64,000 bases of DNA from Rhodococcus antarcticus (GCF_026153295.1 NZ_CP110615.1:1550001-1614000), one strand, 5' to 3'. Shown: positions 30,549-38,985, counted from the stretch's first letter. The notes: generated by a model from the letters alone, not told the origin. Numbers and translations are program-made.

Positions 30549-31097
30549 ATGACCCGCAACACCGTCTCCCGCGCGCTGCACGACGTCGGTCTCGCCGCCT
30601 GGTTCGGCGGCACCCTGGCCAACGCCGTGGCGCTCAACCCGGCCGCCGCCCAGGCGAAGGACCCCGAGGCCGTCGGCCACGTGACCAACGACGGCTGGGA
30701 CCGCTGGACCCCGGTCAACGCCGCCGCCATCGGCGCCCACCTGCTGGGCAGCCTCGGCCAGCTGCGCGGCAACCGCTCCCGCCTGGCCCACCAGGACGGT
30801 GTCGCCGCGATGGCCACCACCAAGACGGTGCTGACCGTGGCCGCCCTGGCCGTCACCGGGTACAGCCGGGTGGTCGGCTCGAAGGTCTCCGACCCGGTGG
30901 ACCCGCCCGTGCACGCCGGCACCGAGCCCATCGCCACCACCCCGCCCGAGGTCCGTGGCGCCCAGGCCCAGCTGCGCTACCTGCAGTGGGCCGTGCCCGC
31001 CCTCACCGGGGCGCTGGTCGTCATCAGCGCGTTCGCCGGGGAGCAGCAGCGGCCCGCGAGCGTCGTCGCCGGGCTCGTCTCTCGGGTCCGCCGGTGA
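30549..31097 (+). CDS. conserved membrane protein, 182 aa
   Basis: Protein with hydrophobic segments at about 10-25, 56-72, 94-110 and 143-163 and a family-like opening VSRALHDVGLAAWFGGTLANAVALN. The loop SKVSDPVDPPVHAGTEP lies between the third and fourth segments. I recognise it as a recurring actinobacterial membrane protein but not its function. GGAGGA sits just upstream of the ATG. Its stop overlaps the next gene, so it heads a four-gene coupled set. Confidence 0.75.
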   Translation: MTRNTVSRALHDVGLAAWFGGTLANAVALNPAAAQAKDPEAVGHVTNDGWDRWTPVNAAAIGAHLLGSLGQLRGNRSRLAHQDGVAAMATTKTVLTVAALAVTGYSRVVGSKVSDPVDPPVHAGTEPIATTPPEVRGAQAQLRYLQWAVPALTGALVVISAFAGEQQRPASVVAGLVSRVRR

Positions 31098-31501
31098 CCA
31101 CCCCCGTGCACGGCAGCCCCGACGACCTCTCGACCGCCGCGCTGCTCGAGCGGCTCACCACCCAGGTCTCCACGCTCGTGCAGCAGGAGGTCGCGCACGC
31201 CACCGCCGAGGTCAAGCAGAAGGGCGCCCGGATGGGCGTGGGCCTGGGCATCTCCGGAGCGGGCCTCGCGCTCGTGGCCGGCGGTGGCGCCACCCTCGTG
31301 GCCACCGCGGTGCTCGCGCTGGCCCTCGTGCTGGCCGCCTGGCTCGCCGCCCTGGTCGTCGCGGTCGTGCTGCTCGTGGTCGGCGGCGTGCTCGCCCTGG
31401 TCGGCGTGAAGCAGGCGCAGCACTCCGTGCCGGTGCCCCAGGACACCATTGCCAGCGTCCAGCGCGACGTGGCCACCCTGAAGGAGAGCGCCCACCGATG
31501 A
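31094..31501 (+). CDS. phage holin superfamily / DUF1469-like membrane protein
   Basis: A 135-aa protein: an amphipathic N-terminal helix LSTAALLERLTTQVSTLVQQEVAHATAEVKQKGA, two long membrane helices (about 55-80 and 84-107), then a helical tail ending SVQRDVATLKESAHR. This pattern defines the putative actinobacterial holin family (DUF1469), usually found with DUF3618 and DUF4235 genes as here. It probably acts in the envelope; lysis is not implied. GTGA overlap on both sides. Confidence 0.85.
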   Translation: MTTPVHGSPDDLSTAALLERLTTQVSTLVQQEVAHATAEVKQKGARMGVGLGISGAGLALVAGGGATLVATAVLALALVLAAWLAALVVAVVLLVVGGVLALVGVKQAQHSVPVPQDTIASVQRDVATLKESAHR

Positions 31502-31752
31502 GCGAGCACCCGACCACCCCGTCAACGCGACCCCGTCCGCCCGAGCAGTCCCGGGAGGAGACGCGGGCCGAGCTCGCCGCCACCGTCGACGCACTGACCC
31601 GCAAGCTCGACGTCACCGCCCGGGCGAAGTCCGGTGCGCACGACGCGTACCAGGCCCTGGCCGACCGGCACGGTGCCCGCCTCATCGTGTTCGGGGGCAC
31701 GGCGGCCGCCGTGCTCGCCCTCGTCCTTCTCAGAAAGCTGGTCACCCGGTGA
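31498..31752 (+). CDS. DUF3618 protein
   Basis: An 84-aa protein: Pro-rich lead, helix SREETRAELAATVDALTRKLDV typical of DUF3618, then one C-terminal membrane helix (about 64-79) ending LLRKLVTR. ATG overlaps the holin-like stop and its own stop overlaps the DUF4235 start. The function is unknown; the membrane anchor with an exposed coiled helix suggests a scaffold for the neighbour proteins. Confidence 0.85.
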   Translation: MSEHPTTPSTRPRPPEQSREETRAELAATVDALTRKLDVTARAKSGAHDAYQALADRHGARLIVFGGTAAAVLALVLLRKLVTR

Positions 31753-32021
31753 GCGCAGCGAAGATCATCTACTTCCCGGTCAACCTCGTCGTGAGCATCG
31801 CCGGCGGTGTGCTCGCCGGTGCCGTGTTCAACCAGGTGTGGAAGCGCCTCGGCGACAACGACGTCGAGCCTAAGCCGGCCGACCTCGACCAGCCCGCGCG
31901 ACAGGTGTTCCTCGCCGCAGCCGCCCACGGGCTGGTCTACGGCCTCGTCAAGGCCGCGGTCAGCCGTGGCACCGCCAAGGGTTTCCGCAAGGCCGTGGGG
32001 ACCGACCCGGTGCAGCAGTGA
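31749..32021 (+). CDS. DUF4235 membrane protein
   Basis: A 90-aa protein starting AAKIIYFPVNLVVSIAGGVLAGAVFNQVWKRL, a DUF4235 hallmark, with a second hydrophobic segment VFLAAAAHGLVYGLVKAAV. It is the last gene of the four-gene overlapping set (30549-32021), a set conserved in actinobacteria and of unknown function. Confidence 0.88.
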   Translation: MSAAKIIYFPVNLVVSIAGGVLAGAVFNQVWKRLGDNDVEPKPADLDQPARQVFLAAAAHGLVYGLVKAAVSRGTAKGFRKAVGTDPVQQ

Positions 32022-32104
32022 CCGGGGGCTCGGCCCCGGCCACGCCGCTGCGCTGAGCTGCTGCGAGGTCCCGTCCCTGCTCGGGGTGCCGGCTCCGGCG
32101 TGCG

Positions 32105-32260
32105 TCAGTACCAGTGAGCGCGGCCGCCGACCTTGCGTCCGGCCGCGCCGAGCACCGCGAGCACGGCGCCCACGACGACCAGGATGATGCCGATGGTCCA
32201 CAGGATCGGGATCCCCGCCACGAAACCGATCACCAACAGGATTGCCCCAAGAATTATCAT
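32105..32260 (-). CDS. small membrane protein, DUF6131-like, 51 aa
   Basis: A 51-aa hydrophobic peptide, MIILGAILLVIGFVAGIPILW then a second helix and a basic end GGRAHWY. The family is normally about 50 residues, so I take the ATG at 32260. A GTG at 32308 with a better ribosome site (GGAG) would add 16 residues. Two helices with a short turn. The function is unknown. Confidence 0.75.
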   Translation of the reverse strand: MIILGAILLVIGFVAGIPILWTIGIILVVVGAVLAVLGAAGRKVGGRAHWY

Positions 32261-32407
32261 CGCGCCTGCTCTCGTGGTCCTGCCCCGCCGGGTGACGGTG
32301 CTGGCCACTTCCTACTCCCGCACCGCGTCGGGGACGGAACGAACAATTCGGGGTCGCCGCGGCCCAGCGGCGTGGCAGGCTCAGCTCACCCGGCCAGGAG
32401 GACGCTC

Positions 32408-33244
32408 ATGACTGCTCGATCGAGGACCCAGCGCGTGGCGGACTCCTCCGCGCTCCAGGCCGTGGCACGCGTCGGGCTCGTCGCCTACGGGGTGGTGCAC
32501 GTCCTCATCGCGTGGCTGGCCCTCCAGCTGGCGTGGGGCGGGGGCTCCTCGGACTCGGCCAGCAAGACGGGGGCGCTGGCCGCGCTCGCGGCACAACCCG
32601 GTGGCCGGGCGCTGCTGTGGCTGCTCACCCTGGGGCTGGTCGCCCTGGCGCTGTGGCAGGCGGGGGAGCTGCTGCACCACCTCGACGGGCTGCAGGGCAC
32701 CGGCGAGGAGCGCAAGGACTCCGTCGGCAACCTCGTCGGATCCCTCGCCCGGGTGGTGGTCTACGCAGCACTGGCCGTCACCGCCGGCAAGGACGCCGCC
32801 GGCGGCAGCGCCCAGAGCTCCAGCTCCACGCAGCAGCAGGGCACCTCCGGGCTCTTCGGCGTTCCGGGTGGACGCATCCTGGTCGGGATCGGGGCGCTGG
32901 TGATCGTGGGGATCGGGGTGTACCAGATCGTCAAGGCGCTCAGGCGCAGCTTCCTCGACGAGGTCGACCTCACCGGTGCGTCCGCGCGGACACGCGAGCT
33001 GACCGAGAAGCTCGGCATGGTCGGTGGCGCCGTCAAGGGGTTCGCCCTGGGGGTAGTCGGTGGGCTGTTCGGCTGGGCCGCGATCACCTTCGACCCGGCC
33101 AAGGCACAGGGGCTGGGCGGGGCGATGGCGACCATCCTCTCCGCGCCCTTCGGTCGGGTCCTGCTCACGCTGGTCGCGCTGGGGTTCCTCGCCTACGGCG
33201 GGTACTGCGCGGTGCGCGCACGTTTCCCGGCACGGTCCAGCTGA
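32408..33244 (+). CDS. DUF1206 membrane protein
   Basis: A 278-aa protein made of three similar two-helix units, the DUF1206 repeat: VARVGLVAYGVVHVLIAWLALQLAWG, then a unit ending in VGSLARVVVYAALAVTAGK, then a third with FALGVVGGLFGWAAITFDPAKAQGLGGAM and FGRVLLTLVALGFLAYGGYCAVRARF. A Ser/Gln-rich loop lies near residue 140. GGAGGA precedes the ATG. Widespread in actinobacteria; function unknown. Confidence 0.9.
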   Translation: MTARSRTQRVADSSALQAVARVGLVAYGVVHVLIAWLALQLAWGGGSSDSASKTGALAALAAQPGGRALLWLLTLGLVALALWQAGELLHHLDGLQGTGEERKDSVGNLVGSLARVVVYAALAVTAGKDAAGGSAQSSSSTQQQGTSGLFGVPGGRILVGIGALVIVGIGVYQIVKALRRSFLDEVDLTGASARTRELTEKLGMVGGAVKGFALGVVGGLFGWAAITFDPAKAQGLGGAMATILSAPFGRVLLTLVALGFLAYGGYCAVRARFPARSS

Positions 33245-33322
33245 TCCTCGCCTCGTCGGTGGGCTGCTCCGCGCAGCCGGGCGAGGTCACCACACGGCAC
33301 TGCTGAGGTCGGGACGGTCGGG

Positions 33323-33346
33323 AACACCCTGGGGGGGTAGGGTGTT
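33323..33346. promoter_or_regulatory. CsoR-type operator
   Basis: AACACCCT (33323-33330) and AGGGTGTT (33339-33346) are perfect inverted repeats around a G-rich centre GGGGGGGT. CsoR sites are G-tract-centred palindromes close to csoR, and this one is 31 bp before the csoR start. Apo-CsoR would block transcription and Cu(I) would release it. The binding itself is inferred. Confidence 0.75.
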
Positions 33347-33376
33347 GTGCAGGCAGGACGAGAACGGGGGACCCCG

Positions 33377-33658
33377 GTGACCGGATACGCGAGCAGCAAG
33401 GACGACCAGCTCAGGCGGCTGCGCCGGATCGAGGGCCAGGTGCGCGGTTTGCAGCGCATGATCGAAGCCGACACCTACTGCATCGACGTGCTGACCCAGG
33501 TCTCGGCGGCCACCCGCGCGCTGCAGTCGGTCGCCATCGGACTCCTGGAGGAGCACATGGCGCACTGCATGGTCCAGGCCGCCAAGGTCGGCGGCGCCGA
33601 GGCCGACGCCAAGGTGAAGGAAGCCTCCGAGGCCATCGCCCGTCTCGTCCGCAGCTGA
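33377..33658 (+). CDS. csoR: copper-sensing transcriptional repressor CsoR
   Basis: A 93-aa all-helical DNA-binding protein. Cu(I) ligands Cys35, His60 and Cys64 have exactly the spacing of Mycobacterium tuberculosis CsoR (Cys36, His61, Cys65), which identifies copper over nickel or formaldehyde sensors of this family. RRLRRIEGQVRGLQRM is the family opening. I prefer GTG 33377 to an upstream start because it gives the normal length. First gene of csoR-copZ-copA and probably of the Nuo-like set beyond. Confidence 0.93.
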   Translation: MTGYASSKDDQLRRLRRIEGQVRGLQRMIEADTYCIDVLTQVSAATRALQSVAIGLLEEHMAHCMVQAAKVGGAEADAKVKEASEAIARLVRS

Positions 33659-33683
33659 GCACCACCGAACAGAGGAGAACGTC

Positions 33684-33902
33684 ATGAGCACCGTCACCTA
33701 CCCCGTCACCGGCATGACCTGCGGGCACTGCGTGGCCTCGGTCACCGAGGAGGTCTCCGAGGTCCCCGGCATCACCGACGTCTCGGTGAGCCTCGAGGCC
33801 GGCACCGTCACCGTCACCGGGGACGAGTCCGTCGTCACCGACACCGCCCTCGTCCGTGCCGCCGTCGAAGAAGCCGGCTACGAGCTCCCCACCACCGACT
33901 GA
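33684..33902 (+). CDS. copZ: copper chaperone, heavy-metal-associated domain
   Basis: A 72-aa single HMA domain that carries Cu(I) in the cytosol. The metal site is GMTCGHC at residues 10-16. It starts 25 bp after csoR with AGAGGAG upstream, and copA follows 30 bp on, so it likely hands copper to CopA. Length and fold are typical. Confidence 0.93.
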   Translation: MSTVTYPVTGMTCGHCVASVTEEVSEVPGITDVSVSLEAGTVTVTGDESVVTDTALVRAAVEEAGYELPTTD

Positions 33903-33932
33903 CACCGCTGCACCCGCTGGACCGGAGGACGC

Positions 33933-36188
33933 ATGACCACCACCACCACCACCACCGACCAGCAGGTCGAGCTCGCCATCACCGGCATGACGTGTGCGTC
34001 GTGCGCCAACCGCATCGAGCGCAAGCTCAACAAGCTCGACGGGGTCACCGCCACGGTGAACTACTCCACCGAGAAGGCGAAGGTCAGCTACTCCGCCGCG
34101 GTGAGCACCGACGTGCTGCTGCAGACGGTGGCGGCGGCGGGGTACGCCGCGGCGCTGCCCGCCCCCCGAGCGCCCAGCACCCCGGCGCCGGTGGACGAGA
34201 CGGGCCTGCTGCGCCAGCGGCTGCTCGTGTGCCTGGCGCTCTCCGTTCCCGTCGTGGCGATGGCCATGGTCCCGGTGCTGCAGATCGACGGGTGGCAGTG
34301 GCTCTCCCTCACCCTGGCCGCACCGGTGGTCGTGTGGGGGGCCCTGCCGTTCCACCGTGCGGCGTGGACGAACCTCCGTCACGGGGCGGCAACCATGGAC
34401 ACGCTCGTGTCGGTGGGTGTTCTCTCGGCGTTCACCTGGTCGCTGTACGCGCTGTTCCTGGGCACGGCCGGGACCATCGGCATGCGCCACCCGTTCGAGC
34501 TGACCCTGGCCCGCGGGGACGGGGCGGGCAACATCTACCTCGAGGCCGCGGCCGGGGTCACCACCTTCATCCTCGCGGGGCGCTACGCCGAGGCACGGGC
34601 AAAGCGCAGCTCCGGGGCGGCGCTGCGCGCACTGCTGGAGCTCGGAGCCAAGGACGTGGCCGTGGTCCGGGACGGTCACGAGGTCCGCATCCCCGTCGAG
34701 GACCTCGTCGTCGACGACACGTTCGTGGTGCGTCCGGGGGAGAAGGTGGCTACCGACGGGGTGGTGGTCGAGGGCAGCTCCGCCGTCGACGCAAGCCTGC
34801 TGACGGGTGAGTCCGTGCCCGTCGAGGTCGCCCCCGGCGACTCGGTCACGGGAGCCACCACCAACGCGGGCGGACGGCTGCTCGTGCGGGCCACGCGGGT
34901 GGGCGCCGACACCCAGCTCGCCCAGATGGCCCGGCTGGTGGAGGACGCCCAGAACGGCAAGGCCCAGGTGCAGCGCCTCGCCGACCGGATCTCCGGCATC
35001 TTCGTGCCTGTCGTCCTCGTGCTCGCCGTGGCCACGCTGGGGACCTGGCTGGCGATCGGAGGTGGCGCCGGGGCGGCGTTCACCGCGGCCGTGGCCGTGC
35101 TCATCATCGCCTGCCCGTGCGCGCTGGGCCTGGCCACGCCGACCGCGCTGATGGTCGGCACCGGCCGCGGTGCGCAGCTGGGCATCCTCATCTCCGGCCC
35201 CGAGGTGCTGGAGTCCACCCAGCGGGTGGACACGGTGGTGCTGGACAAGACAGGCACCATCACCACCGGGCACATGAGCCTGGTCGACGTGGTGGCGGCC
35301 GACGGCACCGACCCCGATCAGCTGCTCCGCCTGGCCGGGGCGCTGGAGGCCGCCTCGGAGCACCCCGTGGCCCGGGCGATCGCCGACGGCGCCACCGAGC
35401 GGGTGGGCGAGCTGCCCACCGTCGAGGACTTCACCAACGTGCCGGGGCTCGGGGTGCAGGGCTCCGTGGACGGCCACGCCGTGCTCGTCGGGCGTCCCCA
35501 GCTGCTCGCCGAGTGGTCCCAGGCGCTGCCCGCCGAGCTGGTCGCCGCGATGACGACGGCACAGCAGGGCGGGCGCACCGCTGTGGCGGTGGGCTGGGAC
35601 GGGGCCGCGCGTGGGGTGCTGGCGGTGTCGGACACCGTCAAGGCGACGTCGGCCCGTGCGATCGCCCAGCTCCGCGAGCTCGGCCTCACCCCCGTCCTGC
35701 TCACCGGAGACAACGCGACCGTCGCACGGTCCGTGGCCGTCGAGGTGGGCATCGAGCCCGGACCGGACACCGTCATCGCCGACGTCCTCCCGCAGGACAA
35801 GGTCGACGTCATCACCGGGCTCCAGGCCCGGGGGCGGGTCGTCGCCATGATCGGGGACGGGGTGAACGACGCCGCCGCACTCGCGCAGGCCGATCTGGGC
35901 CTGGCCATGGGCACCGGCTCCGACGTGGCCATCGAGGCCAGCGACCTCACGCTGGTCCGTGGTGACCTCCGCGCCGCCGCCGACGCCATCCGCCTCGCCC
36001 GCCGCACCCTGCGCACCATCAAGGGCAACCTGTTCTGGGCGTTCGCCTACAACGTCGCCGCCATCCCGCTGGCGGCCCTGGGGCTGCTCAACCCGATGAT
36101 CGCGGGGGCGGCCATGGCCTTCTCCAGCGTCTTCGTGGTCACCAACAGCCTGCGGCTGCGCTCCTTCCGCCCCCTGGACGCCGCGTGA
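33933..36188 (+). CDS. copA: copper-exporting P-type ATPase
   Basis: A 751-aa P1B-type ATPase that exports Cu(I). One N-terminal HMA domain has GMTCASC (18-24). The transmembrane metal site CPC lies at about residues 394-396, the phosphorylated DKTGT starts at about 438, the SEHPVARAI motif follows, then GDGVNDAAALAQADLG in the hinge. Eight membrane helices are expected. CPC plus the csoR-copZ context points to Cu(I) or Ag(I) rather than Zn. Its stop overlaps the nuoA-like start (GTGA), which is unusual. Confidence 0.96.
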   Translation: MTTTTTTTDQQVELAITGMTCASCANRIERKLNKLDGVTATVNYSTEKAKVSYSAAVSTDVLLQTVAAAGYAAALPAPRAPSTPAPVDETGLLRQRLLVCLALSVPVVAMAMVPVLQIDGWQWLSLTLAAPVVVWGALPFHRAAWTNLRHGAATMDTLVSVGVLSAFTWSLYALFLGTAGTIGMRHPFELTLARGDGAGNIYLEAAAGVTTFILAGRYAEARAKRSSGAALRALLELGAKDVAVVRDGHEVRIPVEDLVVDDTFVVRPGEKVATDGVVVEGSSAVDASLLTGESVPVEVAPGDSVTGATTNAGGRLLVRATRVGADTQLAQMARLVEDAQNGKAQVQRLADRISGIFVPVVLVLAVATLGTWLAIGGGAGAAFTAAVAVLIIACPCALGLATPTALMVGTGRGAQLGILISGPEVLESTQRVDTVVLDKTGTITTGHMSLVDVVAADGTDPDQLLRLAGALEAASEHPVARAIADGATERVGELPTVEDFTNVPGLGVQGSVDGHAVLVGRPQLLAEWSQALPAELVAAMTTAQQGGRTAVAVGWDGAARGVLAVSDTVKATSARAIAQLRELGLTPVLLTGDNATVARSVAVEVGIEPGPDTVIADVLPQDKVDVITGLQARGRVVAMIGDGVNDAAALAQADLGLAMGTGSDVAIEASDLTLVRGDLRAAADAIRLARRTLRTIKGNLFWAFAYNVAAIPLAALGLLNPMIAGAAMAFSSVFVVTNSLRLRSFRPLDAA

Positions 36189-36535
36189 ACGGTCTGCTCC
36201 AGGCCGGCTCCCTCGTCGGGGTGCTGGGGCTGGCGGTCCTCGGCGTGCACGGGGCGTCGGTGGCCGTGCGGATCGCCCGGGACCCGCTGCGGCGGCACGC
36301 GTTCCTCTCCGGCAACGTCCCCGCCGAGCACGCCGTGTCCCGCTTCCACGTCCGCTGGTACACGGTCTCGATGGTCTTCCTGGCCTTCGACGTGGAGATG
36401 ATCTTCATGTACCCGTGGACCCTGGTCGTCCACGAGGTCGGGGTCTCCGCGATCGTGGAGATGTTCGGGTTCCTGCTCGTGCTGCTGGCCGGGGTGGTCT
36501 ACGCCTGGCGCGAGGGTGCGCTGCGGTGGACCTGA
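36185..36535 (+). CDS. nuoA: NuoA-like subunit
   Basis: A 116-aa membrane protein with three helices, homologous to subunit A of Complex I. RWYTVSMVFLAFDVEMIFMYPW contains the conserved Asp69 and Glu71. The loop motif normally reading like FESG is FLSG (about 40-43), so a conserved acid is missing. The GTG overlaps the copA stop, and the next gene starts inside its last codons. First gene of an eight-gene set lacking the NADH-oxidising subunits. Confidence 0.88.
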   Translation: MNGLLQAGSLVGVLGLAVLGVHGASVAVRIARDPLRRHAFLSGNVPAEHAVSRFHVRWYTVSMVFLAFDVEMIFMYPWTLVVHEVGVSAIVEMFGFLLVLLAGVVYAWREGALRWT

Positions 36536-37500
36536 CCGCACTGGGCGCGCGACTGCGGTCCCTCGCCCGCCCGAGGCCCCTGCTCGTCGAGGTCCCCGGG
36601 TCCACCGGCCTGCGGTGGACCGTCGAGTCCCAGCTGCGGGAGCTGGGGTGGGTGGCGGTGACGAGCCCGACCGAGGCCGACCTGCTCGTGGTGTGCGGCG
36701 AGCCCGGTCCCGAGCTGGCCGCCGCCGTGGACGTGGTGTGGGACCAGCTGCCCACGCCCCGGGCCCGGGTCGTGGTCACCGACGTCGCGCGGTCCGGCAG
36801 CGACCTGAGCGCGGCCCGGGACCGGCTCGCCGACGTCGCCCACCAGCGTCGCGACGTGGCGGGACGCGGCCCCGGGCCGCAGGACCAGGAGATGGCGCCC
36901 GGCGGGCTGGACATGGCCGGACGGGGCGGGGACCGCGACGGTCTCGTCCTGGACCAGCTGCACCCGGTGTGGGGACCGGTGCTCGCCGACTGGCCGGCCG
37001 GGCTGCGGCTCGCGCTGGTCCTGCAGGGCGACGTCGTGCAGGAGGTCGGGGTGCACGTGCTGGACCGCGGGGTGGGTGGACCCGACGACGAGCTCGACCC
37101 GCGGGCGGTCGCCGCGGACGAGGTGGGCCGCGTGCTCGCCGTGCTGGGGTGGCCCGCGGCCGCCGAGCGCGCCCGGTGGGTGCGCGACGAGCTCGCGGCC
37201 GGTCGCGACCCCGGTCCCCGGCGGGACGCCCTTGTCGCCCGGGTCCGTCGTTCGGGTGGCGTGCGGGCGGCGACCACGGGACTGGGGCTGCACCACGGGG
37301 TCGATGCTGCGCACCGCGTGTCGGGTCTGCTCACCGTGCTGGCGGGAACTGGGGCGACACACGCTCTCGAGCACGACCGGGAGGCCTCGCTCGCCGCCCT
37401 GCCGGCCCTGCTCCCCGGTCTCGAGGTGGGTGCGGCCCGGCTCGTGGTCGCGTCGCTGCCCCTGGCGCCGGTGGCCGCCCGGGCGGTGACCCGTGGCTGA
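36526..37500 (+). CDS. degenerate NuoB/NuoD-like protein without Fe-S ligands
   Basis: A 324-aa soluble protein in the position normally held by nuoB, C and D. Residues about 30-85 resemble NuoB: TSPTEADLLVVCGEPG matches the strand ending in the P-x-x-ADLLIV pattern, and VVWDQLPTPRARVVV matches the YDQMPEPKWVI stretch. NuoB's four cysteines for cluster N2 are absent; the whole protein has one cysteine (Cys57). The second half (MAPGGLDMAGRGGDRDGLVLDQLHPVWGPVLADWPAGL, 122-159) has a NuoD/hydrogenase-large-subunit flavour. It overlaps nuoA and nuoH. It is probably a structural cap on the membrane module. The homology is read by eye. Confidence 0.55.
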   Translation: MDLTALGARLRSLARPRPLLVEVPGSTGLRWTVESQLRELGWVAVTSPTEADLLVVCGEPGPELAAAVDVVWDQLPTPRARVVVTDVARSGSDLSAARDRLADVAHQRRDVAGRGPGPQDQEMAPGGLDMAGRGGDRDGLVLDQLHPVWGPVLADWPAGLRLALVLQGDVVQEVGVHVLDRGVGGPDDELDPRAVAADEVGRVLAVLGWPAAAERARWVRDELAAGRDPGPRRDALVARVRRSGGVRAATTGLGLHHGVDAAHRVSGLLTVLAGTGATHALEHDREASLAALPALLPGLEVGAARLVVASLPLAPVAARAVTRG

Positions 37501-38413
37501 GCAGCTGCCCGGGGTAGCCCTGCTGGCCGTGCCCGTGGTCGTCGGTGCGCTCGCGGTGCTGGCGGGATCGGCGGACGCGGTGCTGTCCGCGCGGGCGGCC
37601 GGACGTCCCGTGCGGGCGGCGGTGACCGCACCGCTGCGCGAGGGCGCCCGACTGCTGGTGCAGCAGCCCCGGCGGGTGCCCGGCGCCGACCTGCTGCTGG
37701 TCCGGGCGGGCCTGCTGACCCTCGTCGCGGCCGCGGGGCTCGCCGCTCTCGTGGTCCCGGTGGGTGGCCGGGCCGTGTCCGACTCGTCGATCGGTCTCGT
37801 GTGGTTCAACGCCGCGGACGTGGCCGTGTGGGTCGCGTTCTGGTCGATCGGCTGGGGGTCGAACTCCAGCTGGGGCCTGGTGGGTGGCTACCGCTTCCTC
37901 GCCCAGGCCCTGGCCTACGAGCTGCCGCACATGTTCGCCCTGGTCGCCGTGGCCACCGCCGCGGGCTCGCTGCGCCTGAGCGACGTCGTCGCCGCCCAGC
38001 AGGGCTTGTGGTTCGGGGTGTGGATGCCGGTGGCGTTCGCGGCCTACCTGCTCGCGGTCCTGGGCCTCAGCGCCTGGGGTCCGTTCGGCAGGCCGGTCGG
38101 CCCAGAGGTGGCCGGCGGGCTGGGCGTGGAGCTCGCGGGGGTGGACCGCGGGCTGCTGCACGCCGGTCGGGGTGCCCTGCTCGCCGTGGGCGCGGCCATG
38201 GCGGTGCCGCTGTTCCTGGGTGGAGGGGCCGGACCGTGGCTCCCGCCCGCGCTGTGGTGGCTGGTCAAGACCCTGGTGGTGCTGGGGGTGCTCGTGGGGC
38301 TCGGTCGGCTGGGGCCGGCGGTGCGGGTGGAGCGGTTCACCGAGCAGGCCTGGCTGTGGTGGGTACCGGCCACGCTGCTGCAGGCCCTCGTCGTCGCGGT
38401 GGTCGTGCTGTGA
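37493..38413 (+). CDS. nuoH: NuoH-like subunit
   Basis: A 306-aa, roughly eight-helix protein related to subunit H, which forms the quinone chamber. GWGSNSSWGLVGGYRFLAQALAYELPHMF (about 120-148) and LFLGG with a following LPPALWWLVKT are conserved blocks. Two key blocks are not: the first-loop ERR...RxGPN motif is missing, and the acidic PFD-x-PE-x-E quinone loop is PFGRPVGPEVAGG (197-209), losing most acids. It overlaps its neighbours. Quinone reaction at this site is doubtful. Confidence 0.85.
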   Translation: MAEQLPGVALLAVPVVVGALAVLAGSADAVLSARAAGRPVRAAVTAPLREGARLLVQQPRRVPGADLLLVRAGLLTLVAAAGLAALVVPVGGRAVSDSSIGLVWFNAADVAVWVAFWSIGWGSNSSWGLVGGYRFLAQALAYELPHMFALVAVATAAGSLRLSDVVAAQQGLWFGVWMPVAFAAYLLAVLGLSAWGPFGRPVGPEVAGGLGVELAGVDRGLLHAGRGALLAVGAAMAVPLFLGGGAGPWLPPALWWLVKTLVVLGVLVGLGRLGPAVRVERFTEQAWLWWVPATLLQALVVAVVVL

Positions 38414-38985
38414 CCGCCGGATGGGTCACCGCCACCCTGTTCTGGGTGTGCGCGCTGGGGTCGGTGGCCACCGGGTTCGCCGTGTTCCGGGTCAGCTCCA
38501 TGGCCCGGGCAACCATGGCCCTGCTCGTCTCGTTCGCGCTGGCGGCCGGGGCGGTGGTGCTGCTGCAGCTGGGCTACCTCGCGGTCGTCGTCGTGCTCAT
38601 GATGATCATGGAGATGGCCGTGATGGCCGTGTTCATGCTGATGTACATGATGAACCCGGCCGGGCTCATGCCGATGCAGATGTACCACAACAAGTCGGTG
38701 GCCATGTCGGCGTCGGTGGGCACGTTCGTGGTTCTCGCCGCCGGCATCCTGGCGGCCCCCTGGCCGGCCCGGGCGGGGTCGCCGCCGACCGACCCGACCC
38801 TGGAGCTGGGCCTGGCGCTGATGGGCTCGAAGATGCTCGTGATGGTGATGATCGGGATCGCCATGTTCGCGACCATCGTCGGGTCGGTGGTGCTGGCGAC
38901 CGACCGGGGCCGCTACGACCGCCTCGGGGACGACCTCGACGCGCCCCGCACCGACGACCCCGTCCCGGGTGGTGTGGGCCGGTGA
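38410..38985 (+). CDS. nuoJ: NuoJ-like subunit, Met-rich
   Basis: A 191-aa membrane protein with about five helices, placed and sized like subunit J. The central helix and following loop (64-99) contain 13 methionines, far above the norm, with MYHNKSVAM adding a His. The soluble tail RGRYDRLGDDLDAPRTDDPVP is acidic. Assignment rests mainly on gene order (H-J-K) and the central-helix pattern. The Met clusters near a copper operon are noteworthy, since Met binds Cu(I). Confidence 0.8.
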   Translation: MTAGWVTATLFWVCALGSVATGFAVFRVSSMARATMALLVSFALAAGAVVLLQLGYLAVVVVLMMIMEMAVMAVFMLMYMMNPAGLMPMQMYHNKSVAMSASVGTFVVLAAGILAAPWPARAGSPPTDPTLELGLALMGSKMLVMVMIGIAMFATIVGSVVLATDRGRYDRLGDDLDAPRTDDPVPGGVGR

